A model generated the notes under the pieces. It was given only the letters and a program-made list of their open reading frames with translations, had not been told where the DNA came from and did no database searches. Below, in pieces: positions 17,072 to 25,228 of a stretch of 51,490 nucleotides of DNA. The first letter of the stretch is position 1; the number at the start of each line of letters is the position of its first letter. This DNA is from Clostridiales bacterium (GTDB lineage: Bacteria; Bacillota; Clostridia; Oscillospirales; Acutalibacteraceae): assembly GCA_019419895.1 (NCBI GenBank), contig JAHZIE010000012.1, forward strand, positions 1 through 51,490, in the 5' to 3' direction. A program made the position numbers and the translations under genes.

Positions 17072-17395
17072 TTTTAACTCCTCACATTGTATCTTTTGTC
17101 GTTCTAACGGTTAAACACCCATAGATTCTACAGGCGGATTATCAAATTTTTTTCAACTTTTCCGATGCCATGAGACAGATATGGCGCGGGCCGCCTGGGT
17201 ATCCCCACGGCCCGGGAGGAAACTCCCTGCTTCATGCCGCTCCGCTTTATAGTATCCGGTCAATCATAAATGACCAGCTCCCTGATATCCCTTGAATATT
17301 GTCAAAAGAAGCCGGCATTTGACAAAAGCCGGCTTCTTTTTTCTTTCTTTTTCTCTTTCTTTCCCTATCCTTTCCAAAAAGTCGGGAAAAATCTC
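17072..17395. other. Intergenic region, no gene seen
   Basis: This 324-base stretch carries the yccF upstream region on the minus strand, where no clear -35/-10 pair could be fixed, and the terminator at 17305-17345. No coding frame with credible composition was seen. Confidence 0.5.
17305..17345 (-). terminator. Terminator of the second SGNH gene
   Basis: AAGAAGCCGGC and GCCGGCTTCTT form an 11-bp stem about 55 bases after the stop codon. T-runs occur on both sides, so it could work in both directions. Confidence 0.85.
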
Positions 17396-18052
17396 CTAGT
17401 CTTTCAGCCATGCAAAGCCAAGGGCTTCCATGACGCATTTCGCTAGAACCATATGGCCCACCCGGCTGGGATGCACCCTGTCCCAGGTATAATAATTGGG
17501 ATGGTAAAAACGGCATTTTTCATCAAAGGCAGCCTGGGTATCCACAAAAACCGTCCCATACTTTTCCGCTGTCCTTTTTACCGCCGCCCCATATTCATCC
17601 ATCCTCGCCCGCATGGCATCCTTACGGTTGGGCTCGATATAGTAAGGCGTCATAAGGATAAGTCCTTTCACTGAAGGAAGCGTCGTTCCCACCAGCTCGT
17701 CCAGGGTCCGCTCATACTCCTCCAGCGGGACATGCTGTTCCACAATGTGGGGACTGTCAAACTGGCGCCATACGTCGTTGATCCCTATCATAATTGAAAG
17801 CCAGTCCGGCTTTAAGTCAGAGACATCGGTCTGCCAGCGGGCTTTTAAATCCCGGATATTATTTCCATTGCAGCCCATATTGACCACACGGATGTTCTTT
17901 TCCGGACAGGTCGCCTGCAAAAGACCGTCCACCAGGGTGACGTAGGAATCCCCCGCGGCCTCCCGAAGGCCTTCCCCTACAGGACGCTCCCTGCCCATGT
18001 CGGTAACGGAGTCCCCGATAAAAAGCAGCTTGTCATTTGTATCCAGCAGCAT
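17396..18052 (-). CDS. SGNH/GDSL-family hydrolase (second copy)
   Basis: A soluble hydrolase of about 218 residues with the catalytic GDSVTD near residue 13 (Ser15), the NMGCNGN block, MIGINDVW and the Asp/His pair in DRVHPSRVGH. It resembles the rhamnogalacturonan acetylesterase-type branch, so deacetylation of a sugar polymer is possible but not shown. I take the ATG at 18052, which follows GAGGTGGGG; the strong promoter at 18086-18114 lies inside the longer open frame and excludes its start. It is not a close copy of the SGNH protein at 3071. Confidence 0.87.
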   Translation of the reverse strand: MLLDTNDKLLFIGDSVTDMGRERPVGEGLREAAGDSYVTLVDGLLQATCPEKNIRVVNMGCNGNNIRDLKARWQTDVSDLKPDWLSIMIGINDVWRQFDSPHIVEQHVPLEEYERTLDELVGTTLPSVKGLILMTPYYIEPNRKDAMRARMDEYGAAVKRTAEKYGTVFVDTQAAFDEKCRFYHPNYYTWDRVHPSRVGHMVLAKCVMEALGFAWLKD

Positions 18053-18085
18053 TGTACCCCACCTCATTTTTATGTTATCCATATC

Positions 18086-18114
18086 ATCATACTCCCAACG
18101 ACGCGCCCTGTCAA
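18086..18114 (-). promoter_or_regulatory. Promoter of the second SGNH gene
   Basis: On the minus strand there is a consensus TTGACA (18109-18114), a 17-base spacer and TATGAT (18086-18091). It fixes the gene start downstream of about 18080. Confidence 0.7.
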
Positions 18115-18131
18115 CCGCCAAATAACGCCCT

Positions 18132-18159
18132 CCTTACGTCGGGCGTCCCGACAGTAAGG
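18132..18159. repeat. Bulged palindrome upstream of the SGNH promoter
   Basis: CCTTACGTCGGG and CCCGACAGTAAGG pair over 12 bp with one bulged A and a three-base loop. It lies 18 bases upstream of the -35 box. No T-run follows on either strand, so an operator is more likely than a terminator. Confidence 0.45.
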
Positions 18160-18310
18160 TAAAAAAGATTCTTGTACTGGCAAACAAACTCCTAAAGGCG
18201 CGCAAAGAATCCCACGCCCGCCACGCGCCACTCTCCCCCCTTCCTCATTATTTTTCTTTATTTACCATTTCCATGCCTTACCAAAGCTTTTCCCGAACCC
18301 GTGGTTTTGA

Positions 18311-18356
18311 AAAAACAATAAAATTCCAAGGAGCCTTTTTATGTTCCTTGGAATTT
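18311..18356 (-). terminator. Terminator of the SDR gene
   Basis: AAAATTCCAAGGA and TCCTTGGAATTTT form a 13-bp stem. On the minus strand the tail is ATTGTTTTTT. It also faces the divergent gap of about 350 bases at 18053-18400, which otherwise contains only the SGNH promoter and palindrome. Confidence 0.85.
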
Positions 18357-18400
18357 TCCTTTTCGCTTGTCAAATTTTTCATACGCGATCAGTTGCAAGG

Positions 18401-19234
18401 TTAGGGCTTTGGCAGATACATGGCCGTCAGAATTTTTTCTATCAATCCGGAGGGCAGGATCTGCTTCAGACAGGCAAAGAGCTTATACTCCCAGCCCACC
18501 GCCCGCCGGATGGGAGGATTCTTTTTTCTTGCCAGACGTTCGGCCGCCTTGGCGACGCTGTCCGGCGGCTTTCCATTCTGTTCGTCCTTCTCCATTTTCT
18601 TGATGGAACGGACACATTGGGAATGGTAAACCGATTCCTCCGGGCTGTAGACCTTTCTTGCGCCTGTGAATTCCGTCCTGGTATCCCCCGGCTCGATCAG
18701 GCAGGCGCGGATTCCAAAGGGCCTGCTTTCTATCCTCAGGGCCTCCACATAGGCCTCCAGGGCGTATTTTGTGGAAGAATAGTGGGACTGGAAGGGAATG
18801 GAAAAAAAGCCCGCCACCGAGCTGACCACCAGCACAAGGCCCCGGCCCTGTTCGCGCATATGGGGAAGAAGCGCCTGATTGACCCGCAAAACACCGAAAT
18901 AATTGGTTTCCATCTCTCCACTGACCATTTCAATGGGGGTATCCTCCGCCGCGCCGCCGATTCCGTATCCGGCACAGTGGAGCACGATCCCGATTTCCCC
19001 GGCCTGGGCGCAGATTTTTTCAATTCCTTCCTTCACAGAGCTCTCCACGGTGACATCCATAGAGGACAGCCGAATCTCTCCCCTTCCCACCTTTCGATAT
19101 TCCTCCGCGCATCTCCGGGAAACGCCCCATACCCGGAAGCCCTTCCCGGCAAAATAGTACGCGGCGGCCTTCCCCAGTCCAGAGGTCGCACCGGTGATTA
19201 AAATATTCTTTCCATAAGGATACTTTTTTCCCAA
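18401..19234 (-). CDS. SDR-family NAD(P)-dependent oxidoreductase
   Basis: A soluble short-chain dehydrogenase of 277 residues. It has the cofactor loop TGATSGLG near residue 15, HCAGYG, the catalytic serine in VVSSVAG and the YSSTK tetrad motif. The arginines after the second strand (VSRR) suggest NADPH preference. The substrate is unknown. The start is probably TTG at 19234, since no ATG lies near enough and GGGAGGCTGGGAG lies before it. It is followed by a strong terminator and preceded at 18 bases by the gene for a membrane-anchored hypothetical protein. Confidence 0.9.
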   Translation of the reverse strand: MGKKYPYGKNILITGATSGLGKAAAYYFAGKGFRVWGVSRRCAEEYRKVGRGEIRLSSMDVTVESSVKEGIEKICAQAGEIGIVLHCAGYGIGGAAEDTPIEMVSGEMETNYFGVLRVNQALLPHMREQGRGLVLVVSSVAGFFSIPFQSHYSSTKYALEAYVEALRIESRPFGIRACLIEPGDTRTEFTGARKVYSPEESVYHSQCVRSIKKMEKDEQNGKPPDSVAKAAERLARKKNPPIRRAVGWEYKLFACLKQILPSGLIEKILTAMYLPKP

Positions 19235-19252
19235 CAGCTCCCAGCCTCCCAG

Positions 19253-19903
19253 CTAATCGCAGATCGCGTCCAAATTCTTTTTGATATAGGCGGCGCACAG
19301 CTTCCTGACATTTTCCCACCGGTCCATCATTTTAAAATCATCCTCTGCCGCCACGAGAAAATTGCCGCGGAACAGGGCGTCCAGCCCCTTTTTTTCATAT
19401 TTGCTTTTTACCGATTCTCTCACCTTGACAAGAACCTTTGCCGACCGGGGCGCCCCGACGGCCTTATAAGAATAGATTGCCTTTTGAAGGAAGGAGTCGG
19501 CATTCTCATAAAGAAAAAGATCAAAAAACCTTCCCGACAGGATCTGCCGCCTGGTGAACAAAACAGAAAATACAATCCCCTTTTCTCCCTGGGTTTCCAG
19601 AATCACCTGTCTGCTGTCCTTTTCCTGTCCTTCGGCCAAGGCCGCCAAATGATAAGAAAACATTTCAATCAACTGGCTGTCGCCCGCCTGTTCCAGCTCC
19701 TCCCTGTTTAATTCGCGGTATTTTTCCTGGTTCCTCAGAATTTCCGACATCATAGCATCCGCCGATATCTCCGCGTAACGGTGCTCAATGACGCTTCTCA
19801 GCGCTCTCCTAGTCCGCAGGGAATGGATCAGCGCCACCGCCACTACCAAAAACAACACCACAAGGGCCGCCACGCTGACATCACTTTTTAAAAAATCCCA
19901 CAT
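19253..19903 (-). CDS. Membrane-anchored hypothetical protein
   Basis: I do not recognise a family. The protein has 216 residues. A single hydrophobic span (about residues 11-27, AALVVLFLVVAVALIHSL) is followed by a basic stretch, so the rest is probably cytoplasmic. The remainder is charged and mostly helical, with no catalytic motif and no cysteine pair. It lies between rsmI and the SDR gene on the same strand, 28 bases after rsmI, and may be carried on the same transcript. Confidence 0.7.
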   Translation of the reverse strand: MWDFLKSDVSVAALVVLFLVVAVALIHSLRTRRALRSVIEHRYAEISADAMMSEILRNQEKYRELNREELEQAGDSQLIEMFSYHLAALAEGQEKDSRQVILETQGEKGIVFSVLFTRRQILSGRFFDLFLYENADSFLQKAIYSYKAVGAPRSAKVLVKVRESVKSKYEKKGLDALFRGNFLVAAEDDFKMMDRWENVRKLCAAYIKKNLDAICD

Positions 19904-19931
19904 TGCCGTTCCTCCTCCGCCTATTTCAAGT

Positions 19932-20777
19932 CTAAGGCTTTTCTTCCCCGTTATCCTCTAACAACGCCTTGTATATTTCCCCCTTGCGGAAACCTGACCT
20001 CCGCGCGGCCGTCCTTGCCGCCTCCGACAGTGACATTCCCCCGCCGGACAGCTCCCGCGCCAATGACACCGCCTCCTCCAAGGACCGCTCTCCGCGCTTT
20101 TCTTCCTTTTTCCCTTCAAGAATAAGTACAAACTCTCCTTTGGGAGGCTCCTGTGCAAAATATTCCGCCGCCTCCCCCAGCGTCGTCCGCACCACTCTCT
20201 CATGAAGCTTGGTCAGCTCTTTCACCAGAGCTACCGGACGCTCCTTTCCGAACGCCTCCGCCATATCCTTCAAAGTGGAGAGCAGCTTATGGGGCGCTTC
20301 ATAGAAAACCATCGTTCTCTTTTCCTCTTTCAGCTCTTCCAGATGCTCCCGCCTGCTCTTTTTCGCCATGCTGAGAAAGCCCTCAAAGGTAAACCGTCCG
20401 GTGGACATTCCTGAAACCGCCAGAGCGGAAATCACCGCGCTGGGGCCAGGCACAACCTCCACAGGGATATTCCTCTCATGGCACTGGGCAACCAAAAGCT
20501 CCCCCGGATCAGAAATACAGGGCATCCCGGCGTCCGTGACGATGCAGCAGCTCTCCCCGGCTTCTATCCTGCCGCATATCATCTCTCCCCGCTCCAGCTT
20601 ATTATGCTCATAATAACTGACCAGGGGCTTTTTTATCTGAAAATGGTTGAGGAGCTTCATTGTCACCCTGGTATCCTCCGCCGCGATGAAATCGCAGGAA
20701 CGCAGCGCCTCAACAGCCCTGGGCGACATATCCCCCAGATTGCCGATAGGAGTTCCAACCACCATCAATTTTGACAT
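19932..20777 (-). CDS. rsmI: 16S rRNA (cytidine-1402-2'-O)-methyltransferase
   Basis: Methylates the ribose of C1402 in the ribosomal decoding centre. The opening VVGTPIGNLGDMSPRAVEAL, the CDFIAAEDTRVT segment and VTDAGMPCISDPG are diagnostic of the tetrapyrrole-methylase-like RsmI family. At 281 residues the length is normal. It follows trmN6 after 24 bases, the same order as yabB-yabC in Bacillus. Confidence 0.96.
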   Translation of the reverse strand: MSKLMVVGTPIGNLGDMSPRAVEALRSCDFIAAEDTRVTMKLLNHFQIKKPLVSYYEHNKLERGEMICGRIEAGESCCIVTDAGMPCISDPGELLVAQCHERNIPVEVVPGPSAVISALAVSGMSTGRFTFEGFLSMAKKSRREHLEELKEEKRTMVFYEAPHKLLSTLKDMAEAFGKERPVALVKELTKLHERVVRTTLGEAAEYFAQEPPKGEFVLILEGKKEEKRGERSLEEAVSLARELSGGGMSLSEAARTAARRSGFRKGEIYKALLEDNGEEKP

Positions 20778-20801
20778 GCTCCTCTTCCTTCCCGTTCATT
20801 A

Positions 20802-21560
20802 CTACTCTCTTTCCCGAAAAAAATCAGGGCCGTAGATCTCTCTCATTTCATCTGAAAAACCGCCGCCCTCCTCAATCTGGAGGGTAGGCAGGCAGCGCAT
20901 CCCCGGTTTTCCCCCTCTGATCCCGCACAGGAGAAAAAGGCTGGGCTCCTTGTCCCTTCTTTGCTGAACCAGACGGAGGTATTTTGGTTCTATTTTCGCC
21001 TCCCTCAGGGCGCAAAGGACGTCACACAGCCGTTCCGGCCGCTGACAAAGGCAGAATTTTCCTCCAAAACGGAGCAGCCTCGCGGCAGAGGCCGACAGCT
21101 CCTCCAGGGAGCAGAAACTCTCGTGCCTCGCGGCGCGCCTCTCCTGGGCCGCGTTCTGTATCCCGCCTCCCAACGCCTTATAGGGAGGGTTGCAGGAAAC
21201 AAAATCAAACCGCCCGGCGGGCAGAACGCCCTCCAGCCGCCTGAGATCCCCCAAATGGGGAAACATCCGCTCCTCCTCCCCATGTTCTAAAACTGATTTT
21301 TCACAGAGAAGGTGCGCCTCCGGCTGAAGCTCCACCATATCAATCCTGGAAAACTTTCTTTTTCCCTCCCTGCGTTCCCTTGCCAGCCACAAAAAAGGGA
21401 TAACGCCGTTGCCGGCGCACAGATCCGCCGCGCGGCTCCCCGCGCCGGACATCTGATAGGAAAAGGACGCCAACAGCACTGAATCCGTTGTAAAACGGTG
21501 AAAAGGGGAGACCGTCAGCCGCACCCCTTCCCCCAGGGGCTCCTTCCATTCTTCCGCCAT
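20802..21560 (-). CDS. trmN6: tRNA1(Val) adenine-N6 methyltransferase-like protein
   Basis: A 252-residue Rossmann methyltransferase. FRFTTDSVLLASF-type sequence near the start, the SAM loop CAGNGVIPFL and the adenine-binding NPPYKALGGG place it in the TrmN6/YfiC group that methylates A37 of tRNA-Val in E. coli. In Firmicutes the yabB copy is usually next to rsmI, as here. The exact tRNA substrate is inferred. The start has GGAGGAG seven bases upstream. Confidence 0.9.
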   Translation of the reverse strand: MAEEWKEPLGEGVRLTVSPFHRFTTDSVLLASFSYQMSGAGSRAADLCAGNGVIPFLWLARERREGKRKFSRIDMVELQPEAHLLCEKSVLEHGEEERMFPHLGDLRRLEGVLPAGRFDFVSCNPPYKALGGGIQNAAQERRAARHESFCSLEELSASAARLLRFGGKFCLCQRPERLCDVLCALREAKIEPKYLRLVQQRRDKEPSLFLLCGIRGGKPGMRCLPTLQIEEGGGFSDEMREIYGPDFFRERE

Positions 21561-21633
21561 ATCTCCTCCACCTTACTGAGAATTAACGCTCTCATCTTCC
21601 AGCGCCCGGGAATCGTCTTCCCCTCTATTATAA

Positions 21634-21670
21634 TAAAAAAAGCCGGAACGTTCAACACGTCCCGGCTTTG
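21634..21670 (-). terminator. Ferredoxin gene terminator
   Basis: AAAGCCGG/CCGGCTTT with an inner ACGT/ACGT pairing forms a long hairpin, followed on the minus strand by seven T residues. It should isolate the ferredoxin transcript from trmN6. Confidence 0.88.
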
Positions 21671-21694
21671 ATACCCTGCAAAAGGCCAAACAAA

Positions 21695-21865
21695 TTATGC
21701 CTGGCTGGGAGCAGAAACTGGACATACGTCCGCGCAAGCGCCGCACTCGATGCATTTTTCAGCGTCGATTACATATTTTCCATCGCCTTCGCTGATAGCT
21801 TCCACGGGGCACTGAGCCGCGCAAGCGCCGCAGCTGATGCATTCGTCACTAATTACATAAGCCAT
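21695..21865 (-). CDS. 2[4Fe-4S] ferredoxin
   Basis: A small electron carrier of 56 residues. Two cysteine motifs are present, CISCGACAAQCP and CIECGACADVCP, which hold two [4Fe-4S] clusters in the clostridial ferredoxin fold. It starts MAYVISDE at 21865; an ATG six bases further upstream (21871) would add MT. A full AAGGAGGTG ribosome site suggests strong expression. It has its own promoter and terminator and interrupts the usual ricT-trmN6 neighbourhood. Confidence 0.95.
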   Translation of the reverse strand: MAYVISDECISCGACAAQCPVEAISEGDGKYVIDAEKCIECGACADVCPVSAPSQA

Positions 21866-21898
21866 TGTCATTGCACCTCCTTATGTTTTTCCACTCTC

Positions 21899-21926
21899 AT
21901 TCTAACATGATATCAAAAAAATTCAA
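21899..21926 (-). promoter_or_regulatory. Ferredoxin promoter
   Basis: On the minus strand there is TTGAAT (21921-21926), a 16-base spacer and TAGAAT (21899-21904), between the ricT stop and the ferredoxin start. Confidence 0.5.
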
Positions 21927-21942
21927 TAGATATTTTGTAAAT

Positions 21943-22809
21943 TTATCCTTCCAAATCTTTCAACTGTTCCATTTCATCCTTTTCCACCTTGATTTTAGCG
22001 TCCTTTATCAGCCTGACCTGGGAGGCCTTAAATACCTTGGGCGCTACCTCCGGCTCCTTGTCCAGCCTGACCTTCAAAATACCGGTCAGCAGGTTCTGCT
22101 CCACAACCACGCCTTTGCCCTCCGGCGTCTGCACTAAAGCGCCGTTTTTTGGCGTTCTCTTCAACAGATCCTCATAGGCCTCCTGCTCATATTTCAGGCA
22201 GCACATCAGCCTTCCGCAGGTGCCGGAAATTTTAGTCGGATTGAGGGACAACCCCTGTTCCTTCGCCATTTTGATGGACACCGGCTGAAATTCCCCCAAA
22301 AAGGTAGAACAGCAAAAGGGTTTTCCACAAACTCCAAGGCCACCCAGCATCTTCGCCTCGTCCCTCACTCCTATCTGCCTGAGCTCTATCCTGGTGCGGA
22401 ACACCGACGCCAGATCCTTCACCAGATTTCGGAAATCAACCCGCCCTTCGGCGGTAAAATAAAAAAGGATTTTATTATTGTCAAAAGTATATTCCACATC
22501 CACAAGCTTCATATCCAGCTTATGCTCCGCGATTTTTTTCTCACAGATGGAAAAGGCCTCTTTCTGCTTTTTTTCATTTTCCGCCACCCGCCTGAGATCC
22601 TCAGGGGTCGCGATCCGGATCACCTTTTTGAGGGGAAAGACAACATTGGCGTCCTCTACCTCGCGGTTGGCCATGGCAACCTCGCCGCACTCAATCCCGC
22701 GGGCCGTCTCCACAATGGCGCGGTCCCCCTTTTTCATCTTGAGATCTCCCGGATCAAAATAATATACCTTTCCAACATCCCTAAACCGGACTCCAATTAC
22801 TTCAACCAT
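21943..22809 (-). CDS. ricT: PSP1-domain regulatory iron-sulfur protein RicT (YaaT)
   Basis: A 288-residue protein of the RicT/YaaT family. In Bacillus it forms the Y-complex with RicA and RicF, which bears iron-sulfur clusters and affects RNase Y-dependent mRNA maturation and sporulation. The cysteine-rich blocks LGVCGKPFCCSTFL and GTCGRLMCCLKYEQ are the family hallmark. I use the ATG at 22809 (MVEVIGVRF) because GGAGG lies five bases upstream; the TTG at 22821 would cover it. It follows holB as in Bacillus (holB-yaaT). Confidence 0.93.
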   Translation of the reverse strand: MVEVIGVRFRDVGKVYYFDPGDLKMKKGDRAIVETARGIECGEVAMANREVEDANVVFPLKKVIRIATPEDLRRVAENEKKQKEAFSICEKKIAEHKLDMKLVDVEYTFDNNKILFYFTAEGRVDFRNLVKDLASVFRTRIELRQIGVRDEAKMLGGLGVCGKPFCCSTFLGEFQPVSIKMAKEQGLSLNPTKISGTCGRLMCCLKYEQEAYEDLLKRTPKNGALVQTPEGKGVVVEQNLLTGILKVRLDKEPEVAPKVFKASQVRLIKDAKIKVEKDEMEQLKDLEG

Positions 22810-22856
22810 GCTTTCCTCCAATCTGGATTCTGTTTCAGCGCTATTAAAACAGCAGT

Positions 22857-23843
22857 TTATTTATCCAAGGCCGCCCTCATCTGAGAGCAGACCCGCGTGA
22901 TCAAAAGGGGGTGATTGGCGTAGCGATCCAATCCGGCCTGCCCCTCCCGCGCAATATCAATCAGGGACGACAGCTGCATCCTCGTTGTTTTCCGCGCCAA
23001 AAGGGAAACGGCGGCGTCCTTTTCCTCCGAAGGAGAAAAACCGCTGCGTTCCAAAAGAGCCCGCTGGAATAAATGCAGAAACCGGGAGAACACCGCCCTT
23101 GTCAGCTCCTTGTCCTTGAGCAGAGCCGACGATTTCCGCAGCAGGGCATATTCCTCCGGCTGAAGCAGGGCCGGCACCATCTCATTGCAAAGGGCAACCG
23201 CCCGCGACAATACGCCACCCAGCAGGGTTTCCTTCATTCTCCCAATATTTCCGGAACAAATTCCGTAAGCCTCCCGGATCTGCCCCTCTTCTATTTCGGG
23301 GAGCGCCTCCCCTACCGCCTGAACCGCCTGAGCCTCTTCCACCTCTTCCACAGAAAAAAGGACAGCGCGGGATAAAATAGTCGGCAGCATTTGAGACGCC
23401 GACTCACAGGTGAGAATAAAACAGGCATAGGACGGCGGTTCTTCCATAATTTTTAACAGGGCGTTCTGGGCCTGCTCGGTCATCGACGAGGCGTTGGCAA
23501 GGATATAAACCTTCCTTTTGCCCTCGTTGGGGACGATATTGACGTCACTGCGGATAAAGCGTATGCTCTCCACATGGAAAGAACGGGCCCCCTCCCCGCC
23601 CGACGCGATAAAAACGTCCGGATGAGACCCATTCTCAATTTTACGGCATGCCTCGCACATACCGCAGGGCTTTTCCCCCTCACAGGCGCAAAGTATCGCC
23701 TCAGCTATTAATTTTGCCAAGGTGCGTTTGCCGCAGCCGTTTGCCCCCTGCAGCAAAACCGCGTGGGGCAGACGGCCGGCATCCGCCATAGCGGAAAGCT
23801 GCCGCTTAATCCGCTCGTTTCCAACAAAACCAGGAAATCTCAT
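22857..23843 (-). CDS. holB: DNA polymerase III subunit delta prime
   Basis: A clamp-loader subunit of 328 residues. It has the modified P-loop GANGCGKRTLAK, a zinc module (CACEGEKPCGMCEAC) and the sensor-like MTEQAQNALLKIMEEP typical of delta prime. It works with DnaX and HolA to load the DnaN clamp. It starts 7 bases after the darA stop codon. The thymidylate kinase gene often found upstream is missing here. Confidence 0.93.
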   Translation of the reverse strand: MRFPGFVGNERIKRQLSAMADAGRLPHAVLLQGANGCGKRTLAKLIAEAILCACEGEKPCGMCEACRKIENGSHPDVFIASGGEGARSFHVESIRFIRSDVNIVPNEGKRKVYILANASSMTEQAQNALLKIMEEPPSYACFILTCESASQMLPTILSRAVLFSVEEVEEAQAVQAVGEALPEIEEGQIREAYGICSGNIGRMKETLLGGVLSRAVALCNEMVPALLQPEEYALLRKSSALLKDKELTRAVFSRFLHLFQRALLERSGFSPSEEKDAAVSLLARKTTRMQLSSLIDIAREGQAGLDRYANHPLLITRVCSQMRAALDK

Positions 23844-23849
23844 CTCATC

Positions 23850-24173
23850 CTATGCCTTTTCAAAATGATCGACATTAAGGACAAAGATGGTGGCACCGCC
23901 CACGGTGACCTCGACCGGATAAGCGGAGAACATGCCGCCTTCATAGGAGGAAGTCGTCGGCATCATCTGGGTGCGCTTGCGGCTTTGCTTTTTGATAATT
24001 TCAATGACGGTATCCACCTTCTCGTCTTCCACACCAACCAGGAAGGTCGTATTTCCCACTCTGAGGAAACCGCCGGTAGTGGCGAGCTTTGTGACCGAAA
24101 ATCCTTCTTTGGTCAAGGCCGCGGATACAACCGAGCTGTCGTCGTTGCTAACAATGGAAAGAACCAGTTTCAT
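23850..24173 (-). CDS. darA: Cyclic-di-AMP receptor, PII-like (DarA/PstA)
   Basis: A 107-residue PII-like signalling protein that binds cyclic di-AMP as a trimer. FSVTKLATTGGFLRVGNTT near residue 25 and the GGATIFVLNV ending are characteristic of the DUF970 family. The tight spacing with holB matches the yaaQ-holB arrangement in Bacillus. The gene has an AAGGAGG ribosome site and a long leader of about 250 bases from a consensus promoter. Confidence 0.94.
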   Translation of the reverse strand: MKLVLSIVSNDDSSVVSAALTKEGFSVTKLATTGGFLRVGNTTFLVGVEDEKVDTVIEIIKKQSRKRTQMMPTTSSYEGGMFSAYPVEVTVGGATIFVLNVDHFEKA

Positions 24174-24426
24174 AATTCTGACCTCCTTAAAAATAGCGGT
24201 ACCGTGTTGGAATTGTTATGGGTACGCGAATTTGTAAACTTCTTCCAGGCTACAAGGAAGTTTCCTAGCTTTCCTTGATTTTATTTTACCTCTTTTTTCC
24301 AAAAAATACTATAGGTTTGGGGAAATTTATTTTCCTCCCGCCCCTTTTTTCATCAGAAATCTGAGATTTTACAGGAAAATTCTGTCATATAATACAAAAT
24401 CAATCCGATATTATCCTCAAATTTCT
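24174..24426 (-). promoter_or_regulatory. Long 5' leader of darA
   Basis: If transcription starts near 24426, the leader is about 250 bases, unusually long. It contains a hairpin at 24236-24263 (AAAC...TTCC paired with GGAAGTTT, with a three-base bulge) and no T-run. No known riboswitch class was recognised. An internal promoter closer to the gene is possible. Confidence 0.4.
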
Positions 24427-24432
24427 ATTTAT

Positions 24433-24461
24433 ATTATACCTTGAAACAGATTTTCTGTCAA
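24433..24461 (-). promoter_or_regulatory. darA-holB-ricT promoter
   Basis: A textbook minus-strand promoter: TTGACA (24456-24461), a 17-base spacer and TATAAT (24433-24438). Confidence 0.8.
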
Positions 24462-24602
24462 TCGCCTGTCTGCTTTTCCCAAAACAATATGCTCCAACTA
24501 TCTAACGCCGTTATATTATATGCCTCATAATTTTACAAAACAACGACAATCAAATGTTGCAATGTATGGAACAAGAATTTAATGTATTTCGATAAATTAT
24601 TA

Positions 24603-24631
24603 TTGATTTTTTAATTTTTGTATATTATAAT
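24603..24631 (+). promoter_or_regulatory. Promoter of the DUF2975 gene
   Basis: TTGATT (24603-24608), a 17-base spacer and TATAAT (24626-24631), about 100 bases before the start codon. The AT-rich gap 24174-24730 thus holds two divergent promoters and no gene. Confidence 0.65.
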
Positions 24632-24730
24632 ACCTCCTATACGCGGCTGATTCCCGTCGGTTTTCAAAAAATCATTCTTTATGGGAGCTGGGTCCGCATT
24701 TCAGTCCGCCGTCAAGGAGGTAATTTTTTT

Positions 24731-25228
24731 ATGACACAGGATTTACTCGCTAAATGGCTCAAGACAGTGATTGTCATGTCCGCGTTATGCCTGCTGATTG
24801 TCTACGCCGCTGTCCTTCCCATGGTTGCGAAAAGCATTGTTTTTGCCTATCCGGAATTCTCCGGACGGTATCATCCCTGGAGCATATTCTGTTCTCTGAC
24901 GGCAATCCCCTGCGCCGCCGCCCTCATCTTCGCCTGGAAAATCGCAGCGAATATCGGCCGTGATCGTTCGTTTTCCATGGAAAACGCAAAACATTTGAGG
25001 AAAATCGCTTATTTGGCCGCCATTGACGCCGGTTACTTCTTTATTGGCAACATTGTTCTGCTGATTTTGGGAATGAATCATCCCACTGTTTTTCTTGTTT
25101 CCATGTTTCTGGTTTTTATCGGGATCGGCCTCTCCGTTGCCGCCGCGGCCCTTTCCCACCTGGTACAAAAAGCCGCCCGTCAGAAAAACCAGGGGAAGGA
25201 GGATGGCTCCTATGAAGAACGCCCATAG
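24731..25228 (+). CDS. DUF2975-like membrane protein
   Basis: A membrane protein of 165 residues with four hydrophobic spans (about residues 12-35, 50-70, 90-112 and 118-142). The loop with NIGRDRSFSMENAKHLRKIA after the second span is the typical DUF2975 signature. In many Firmicutes such proteins precede a Cro-like regulator gene, but none follows here. Instead its end overlaps a lipoprotein gene by 17 bases. The function is unknown. Confidence 0.8.
   Translation: MTQDLLAKWLKTVIVMSALCLLIVYAAVLPMVAKSIVFAYPEFSGRYHPWSIFCSLTAIPCAAALIFAWKIAANIGRDRSFSMENAKHLRKIAYLAAIDAGYFFIGNIVLLILGMNHPTVFLVSMFLVFIGIGLSVAAAALSHLVQKAARQKNQGKEDGSYEERP

Noticed and set aside
18053..18121. Longer start of the second SGNH hydrolase
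   Set aside because: The promoter elements TTGACA and TATGAT lie within this stretch.
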